Shown here in pieces: positions 6,297 through 8,788 of a stretch of 8,788 nt of DNA. How positions within the stretch are numbered: the first letter of the stretch is position 1; the number at the start of each line of letters is the position of its first letter. The notes under the pieces were generated by a model, which saw nothing but the letters and a program-made list of their open reading frames with translations, did no database searches and was not told where the DNA came from. The DNA lies in the NCBI GenBank assembly GCA_003448875.1, contig DLXG01000029.1, positions 1 to 8,788 on the forward strand, given 5' to 3'. This stretch comes from Anaerolineaceae bacterium. Lineage in GTDB: Bacteria > Chloroflexota > Anaerolineae > Anaerolineales > Anaerolineaceae. The position numbers and the translations under genes are program-made.

Positions 6297-7475
6297 ATGG
6301 ATATTTTTGAAAAATGCCGACAGTTTACTGCTGCCAAAGAAGCCATTGCCCAGGGATTTTATCCCTACTTTATTCCTCTCGATGAAAATGAAGGCACAGA
6401 GGTTATTTACAACGGCCATCGCCTGATTATGTGCGGTTCAAACAACTATCTTGGCCTGACTACCGACCCGCGCGTTAAAGAGGCCGCCTGTGCTGCTCTG
6501 GAACGGTATGGCACAAGCTGCACTGGTTCGCGTTTCCTGAACGGCACACTTGCCCTCCATGAACAGTTAGAGCATGAATTGGCTGAGTGGGTGGGGAAAG
6601 AAGCCGCACTGGTGTTTTCCACCGGCATGCAGGCCAATCTTGGGGCTGTCAGTGCGCTGGTCGGGCGAGGCGATTATGTCATCCTTGATAAGGACGACCA
6701 CGCCAGTATTGTGGACGGCGCTCGTCTCGGCTATGGAAAAATTGAGCGTTTCCGCCATAATGATATCGAGCATCTCGAACGGGTGCTGCAATCCTTGCCG
6801 GCAGATGCCGGTAAATTGATCGTCGTAGATGGCCTTTTCAGCATGGAAGGCGATCTTGCGCCTTTACCCGATTTGATCCCGGTCGCAAAAAAATATGGGG
6901 CGCGGCTGATGGTGGATGATGCTCATGCGATGGGTGTTTTAGGCGGTGGACGCGGTACTGCGGCTCATTTTGGGGTTACAGAAGATGTGGACTTGATTAT
7001 GTCTACCTTCAGCAAGTCCTTTGCTTCGCTCGGTGGGTTTGTAGCCGGTGATGAGGATGTCATCCATTACATCAAACACCATGCCCGCTCGTTGATCTTC
7101 AGCGCCAGCATTCCCGCTTCCAATGCAGTTGCAGCTCTCACTGCACTTAAGATCATGCGCGAAGAACCCGAAAGAATTGCCCGCGTTAATGAAATTGGGG
7201 CACGAATGCGTAAGGCATATACTGAATTGGGATTCAACATCGGTCATTCGGTGACCCCCATTGTCCCAATCATCATCGGGGATGATAAAAAGACCTTCCT
7301 CACCTGGAAATTGCTCTTTGAAAATGGTGTTTTCGTGAATCCCGTCATCAGCCCGGCAGTTGCACCCGGGCACCAGTTGCTGCGAACCAGTTATATGGCC
7401 ACCCATACAGACGAACAGCTGGATCGAGTGATTGGAATTTTCGAAAAAGTCGGTAAAATGGTCGGCCTTATTTAA
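6297..7475 (+). CDS. PLP-dependent alpha-oxoamine synthase, serine palmitoyltransferase-like
   Basis: Fold-type I PLP enzyme that joins an amino acid to an acyl-CoA or acyl carrier thioester with loss of CO2 or a related step. The family includes BioF, KBL, ALA synthase and serine palmitoyltransferase (SPT). The 392 residues are full length. Seen: GSNNYLGL (47-54), [14 protein letters not shown] (71-84), His135 in DHAS that stacks on PLP, Asp207 and His210 in VDDAHAMG, and the Schiff-base lysine Lys240 in TFSKS. TFSKS, GVFVNPV (344-350) and the RTSYMATHT end (363-371) match SPT-type enzymes, where BioF and KBL usually read TLGKA. I infer the SPT-like branch, first step of sphingoid base synthesis, but substrate choice cannot be read with certainty. 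The start ATG has AGAGGT 8 nt upstream. Monocistronic: own upstream region and a strong terminator behind. No threonine dehydrogenase (KBL partner) or other biotin gene is adjacent. Confidence 0.9.
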   Translation: MDIFEKCRQFTAAKEAIAQGFYPYFIPLDENEGTEVIYNGHRLIMCGSNNYLGLTTDPRVKEAACAALERYGTSCTGSRFLNGTLALHEQLEHELAEWVGKEAALVFSTGMQANLGAVSALVGRGDYVILDKDDHASIVDGARLGYGKIERFRHNDIEHLERVLQSLPADAGKLIVVDGLFSMEGDLAPLPDLIPVAKKYGARLMVDDAHAMGVLGGGRGTAAHFGVTEDVDLIMSTFSKSFASLGGFVAGDEDVIHYIKHHARSLIFSASIPASNAVAALTALKIMREEPERIARVNEIGARMRKAYTELGFNIGHSVTPIVPIIIGDDKKTFLTWKLLFENGVFVNPVISPAVAPGHQLLRTSYMATHTDEQLDRVIGIFEKVGKMVGLI

Positions 7476-7495
7476 ACCATTTAACCAATCAGACT

Positions 7496-7537
7496 CAGGC
7501 GCAGAGTCAAAACAGGACTTTGCGCCTGTTTTTATTT
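7496..7537 (+). terminator. Intrinsic terminator of the oxoamine synthase gene
   Basis: A 13-bp stem (left arm 7496-7508, right arm 7516-7528, one G-U pair) closes a 7-nt loop AAAACAG and is followed by TTTTTATTT (7529-7537). It begins 20 nt after the stop codon. Its T-tract covers the last two codons' worth of the convergent degV gene (stop at 7532-7534). On the minus strand no T-tract follows the hairpin, so it is mainly a plus-strand terminator. Confidence 0.92.
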
Positions 7538-8365
7538 AACCATAAATAAAATCCCAATCGTGTTCGGGCCGCAATGACTGGAAATGGTCGCTCCGGCAGT
7601 TGTAACGAGAATTTCCTCAACTGCCCCTGTCTTGCGGATTTCATCCACCAGATAAGCCGCATCTTCATCACAACCCGTATGAGTGACAAAGACCCGCTTG
7701 GGGTCAACGTTTGGCAAATGAGATTTGAAATCCTCCAGCATGGAGTTCAAACCCTTCATCCTTCCACCGCGAATTTTTTCCTTAACTCCTAATGTCCCAT
7801 CCTGACGAACTTCGATGATGGGACGAATTTTCAAGACAGAGCCTACAATCGCCTGCAATGCGGTACAGCGCCCACCTTTATACAAATATTCCATCGTGTC
7901 AATGATGAAGGAAGTACGCACCTTGGAAACCCACCGATTAATCTCTTCGCTAATCTCCTGCGCGCTCCAACCGGCATCCCGCAAATCGGCTGCTTTCAAT
8001 ACCAGCAAACCAGTCCCCGTTGAGAGATTTAATGAATCAATGATATACACCTTTTTATCACCGCCCAGCAGGTCCAGCGCCAGAAGGCTATTTGGCACCG
8101 TTGCGGAAAGTTTGGAAGAAATGCCAATGTAAATGGTCTCACCGGGGGTTTTGAAAAACTCAGCAAATTCCGCAATTGAAGGTGCAGCCGTTTTGGGAAG
8201 ATTACCGCTTTCCTCAACCATCTTGAATAATTGCTGAGGGGTTACTTCCCCGTCTTTCAGATTTTGGTTATTGATGAAAACTTGAAGAGGTATTACACGA
8301 ATGTTTCGATTTTGAATAATTTCATGCGATAAATCCGAACAAGAATCCGTGGTTAGGTCAATCAT
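7532..8365 (-). CDS. DegV/FakB-family fatty-acid-binding protein
   Basis: DegV-fold proteins bind one long-chain fatty acid. The characterised FakB members present it to the kinase FakA, giving acyl-phosphate for phospholipid synthesis. The 277-residue length is typical. Motifs: TTDSCSDL near the N-terminus (5-12), the TAAPS loop (59-63, TSQPS-like in relatives), ISSKLSATVPNS (82-93), the DSLNLSTGTG stretch (110-119), DTMEYLYKGGRC (156-167), KIRPIIEVRQDG (179-190), KEKIRG (195-200), and the C-terminal GATISSHCGPNTIGILF (258-274). The start ATG has only a modest site (AAGGG, 6 nt upstream), and no better in-frame ATG is seen. It converges on the oxoamine synthase gene across the terminator and diverges from the HAD gene. 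No fakA-like DAK-domain gene is in the window, so the lipid role is by family only. Confidence 0.93.
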   Translation of the reverse strand: MIDLTTDSCSDLSHEIIQNRNIRVIPLQVFINNQNLKDGEVTPQQLFKMVEESGNLPKTAAPSIAEFAEFFKTPGETIYIGISSKLSATVPNSLLALDLLGGDKKVYIIDSLNLSTGTGLLVLKAADLRDAGWSAQEISEEINRWVSKVRTSFIIDTMEYLYKGGRCTALQAIVGSVLKIRPIIEVRQDGTLGVKEKIRGGRMKGLNSMLEDFKSHLPNVDPKRVFVTHTGCDEDAAYLVDEIRKTGAVEEILVTTAGATISSHCGPNTIGILFMVK

Positions 8366-8394
8366 CGTCTGCCCTTTGTATTTGTATTTATGAT

Positions 8395-8424
8395 TTTACT
8401 GAATCAGAACTTACCTATTATAAT
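8395..8424 (+). promoter_or_regulatory. Candidate promoter of the HAD hydrolase gene
   Basis: TTTACT (8395-8400, 4 of 6 to the -35 consensus), an 18-bp spacer and an exact TATAAT (8419-8424). The start would fall near 8430, leaving a leader of about 15 nt that begins just before the ribosome binding site AGAGGT (8433-8438). Confidence 0.5.
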
Positions 8425-8445
8425 GAGCCCGCAGAGGTTTGGCTA
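8417..8445 (-). promoter_or_regulatory. Candidate promoter of degV, sharing a symmetric -10 with the HAD promoter
   Basis: ATTATAAT (8417-8424) is its own reverse complement, so TATAAT also reads on the minus strand at 8417-8422. Seventeen bp upstream on that strand is TAGCCA (8440-8445, 4 of 6 to TTGACA), overlapping the first base of the HAD start codon. The transcript would have a leader of about 45 nt before the degV ATG. A TAAAAT at 8393-8398 is an alternative -10. Confidence 0.4.
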
Positions 8446-8788
8446 TGGTAAATATTTTTTTATTGGATATTGATGGGGTACTGGTAAAACCCGGCGGTTA
8501 CCGCACAGCCCTACACCGCACTATTGCATTTTTTCTCCAACAACTCGAATTACCCGAAAATTTTAACCTGACCGAAGATGAAATTGGGAATTTCGAGGCG
8601 CATGGAATTACCAGTGAGTGGGATATGATTCCCCTGACATTTGCCTCTTTGTTCAATCAGGTATTGGAAGGCAAACATATTCAACTGGATAATTTGCAAG
8701 AAGCCATCCATTGGTTTCGAACTACCCACCCCGTTTGTGAACGTCCTGCCTATACCGAAAAAATTCAGGAATGGTTGAATTTGGGCAT
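8445..8788 (+). CDS. HAD-superfamily hydrolase, N-terminal part (runs off the window)
   Basis: Haloacid-dehalogenase-superfamily protein, most often a phosphatase of a small phosphorylated metabolite. It starts at ATG 8445 with AGAGGT 6 nt upstream and stays open for 114 codons to the window end. HAD motif I is at the N-terminus, FLLDIDGVL, with nucleophile Asp8 and general acid/base Asp10. The following residues of about 20-100 are predominantly helical and would be a C1-type helical cap, with a distinctive WDMIPLTF stretch near 59-66. Motifs II, III and IV should lie downstream and cannot be checked. The substrate is unknown. It is divergent from degV across a 79-bp gap. Confidence 0.85.
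   Translation, partial: MVNIFLLDIDGVLVKPGGYRTALHRTIAFFLQQLELPENFNLTEDEIGNFEAHGITSEWDMIPLTFASLFNQVLEGKHIQLDNLQEAIHWFRTTHPVCERPAYTEKIQEWLNLG

Noticed and set aside
6939..7406. Antisense open frame of 155 codons opposite the oxoamine synthase
   Set aside because: It lies opposite the conserved PLP-binding region, shows no motif and has no independent support.
6297..7475. Calling the gene KBL (glycine C-acetyltransferase) or BioF
   Set aside because: Both are family relatives and common automatic labels, but the TFSKS lysine motif and the GVFVNPV segment fit the SPT-like branch better, and no tdh or biotin gene is adjacent.
1..8788. Mobile element, CRISPR, tRNA, prophage or defence system
   Set aside because: No transposase, integrase, regularly spaced repeat, cloverleaf-like stretch or defence-type domain was seen on either strand; the genes are metabolic and the gaps short.

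Overview
The window looks like a chromosomal segment of a Chloroflexota bacterium, most likely of class Anaerolineae. The reasons are the in-frame transaldolase/phosphoglucose isomerase fusion inside a pentose-phosphate operon, the moderate GC content with plain Shine-Dalgarno sites, and an uncharacterised membrane-anchored protein beside a ROK kinase. The taxonomic call is inference; the gene calls rest on motifs read directly in the translations.

Layout. Positions 1-4147 (+) hold three tightly spaced genes of the non-oxidative pentose phosphate pathway: the 3' part of transketolase (tkt, cut by the window start), ribose-5-phosphate isomerase B (rpiB) and a 926-residue Tal-Pgi fusion. Gaps are 12 and 10 nt, so this is one operon. 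Its last gene overlaps by 9 nt the 3' end of a convergent two-gene operon (6066-4139, -). That operon runs from a fructokinase-type ROK sugar kinase to an unrecognised 335-residue protein, which reads as a TIM-barrel-like domain with a C-terminal membrane helix. A 230-bp AT-rich intergenic region (6067-6296) carries divergent promoter-like sites and several inverted repeats. Then comes a complete PLP-dependent alpha-oxoamine synthase (6297-7475, +) whose motifs favour the serine-palmitoyltransferase-like branch. A strong intrinsic terminator (7496-7537) separates it from a convergent DegV/FakB-like fatty-acid-binding protein (8365-7532, -). Divergent from degV, a HAD-superfamily hydrolase starts at 8445 and runs off the window.

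How the genes fit together. Tkt, RpiB and Tal-Pgi interconvert pentose, triose and hexose phosphates, and the ROK kinase would make fructose 6-phosphate, which is a substrate shared by transketolase, transaldolase and Pgi. The left two thirds is therefore sugar-phosphate metabolism feeding fructose 6-phosphate. The right third holds two possible lipid genes (an SPT-like synthase and a DegV-type fatty-acid binder) plus the HAD phosphatase. Whether these work together is not shown by the sequence.

I see no mobile element, CRISPR array, tRNA, rRNA, phage gene or defence module. The least explained items are the TIM-barrel-like membrane protein paired with the kinase, the SPT-like enzyme, and the structured intergenic regions. 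None of them by itself proves an undescribed system.
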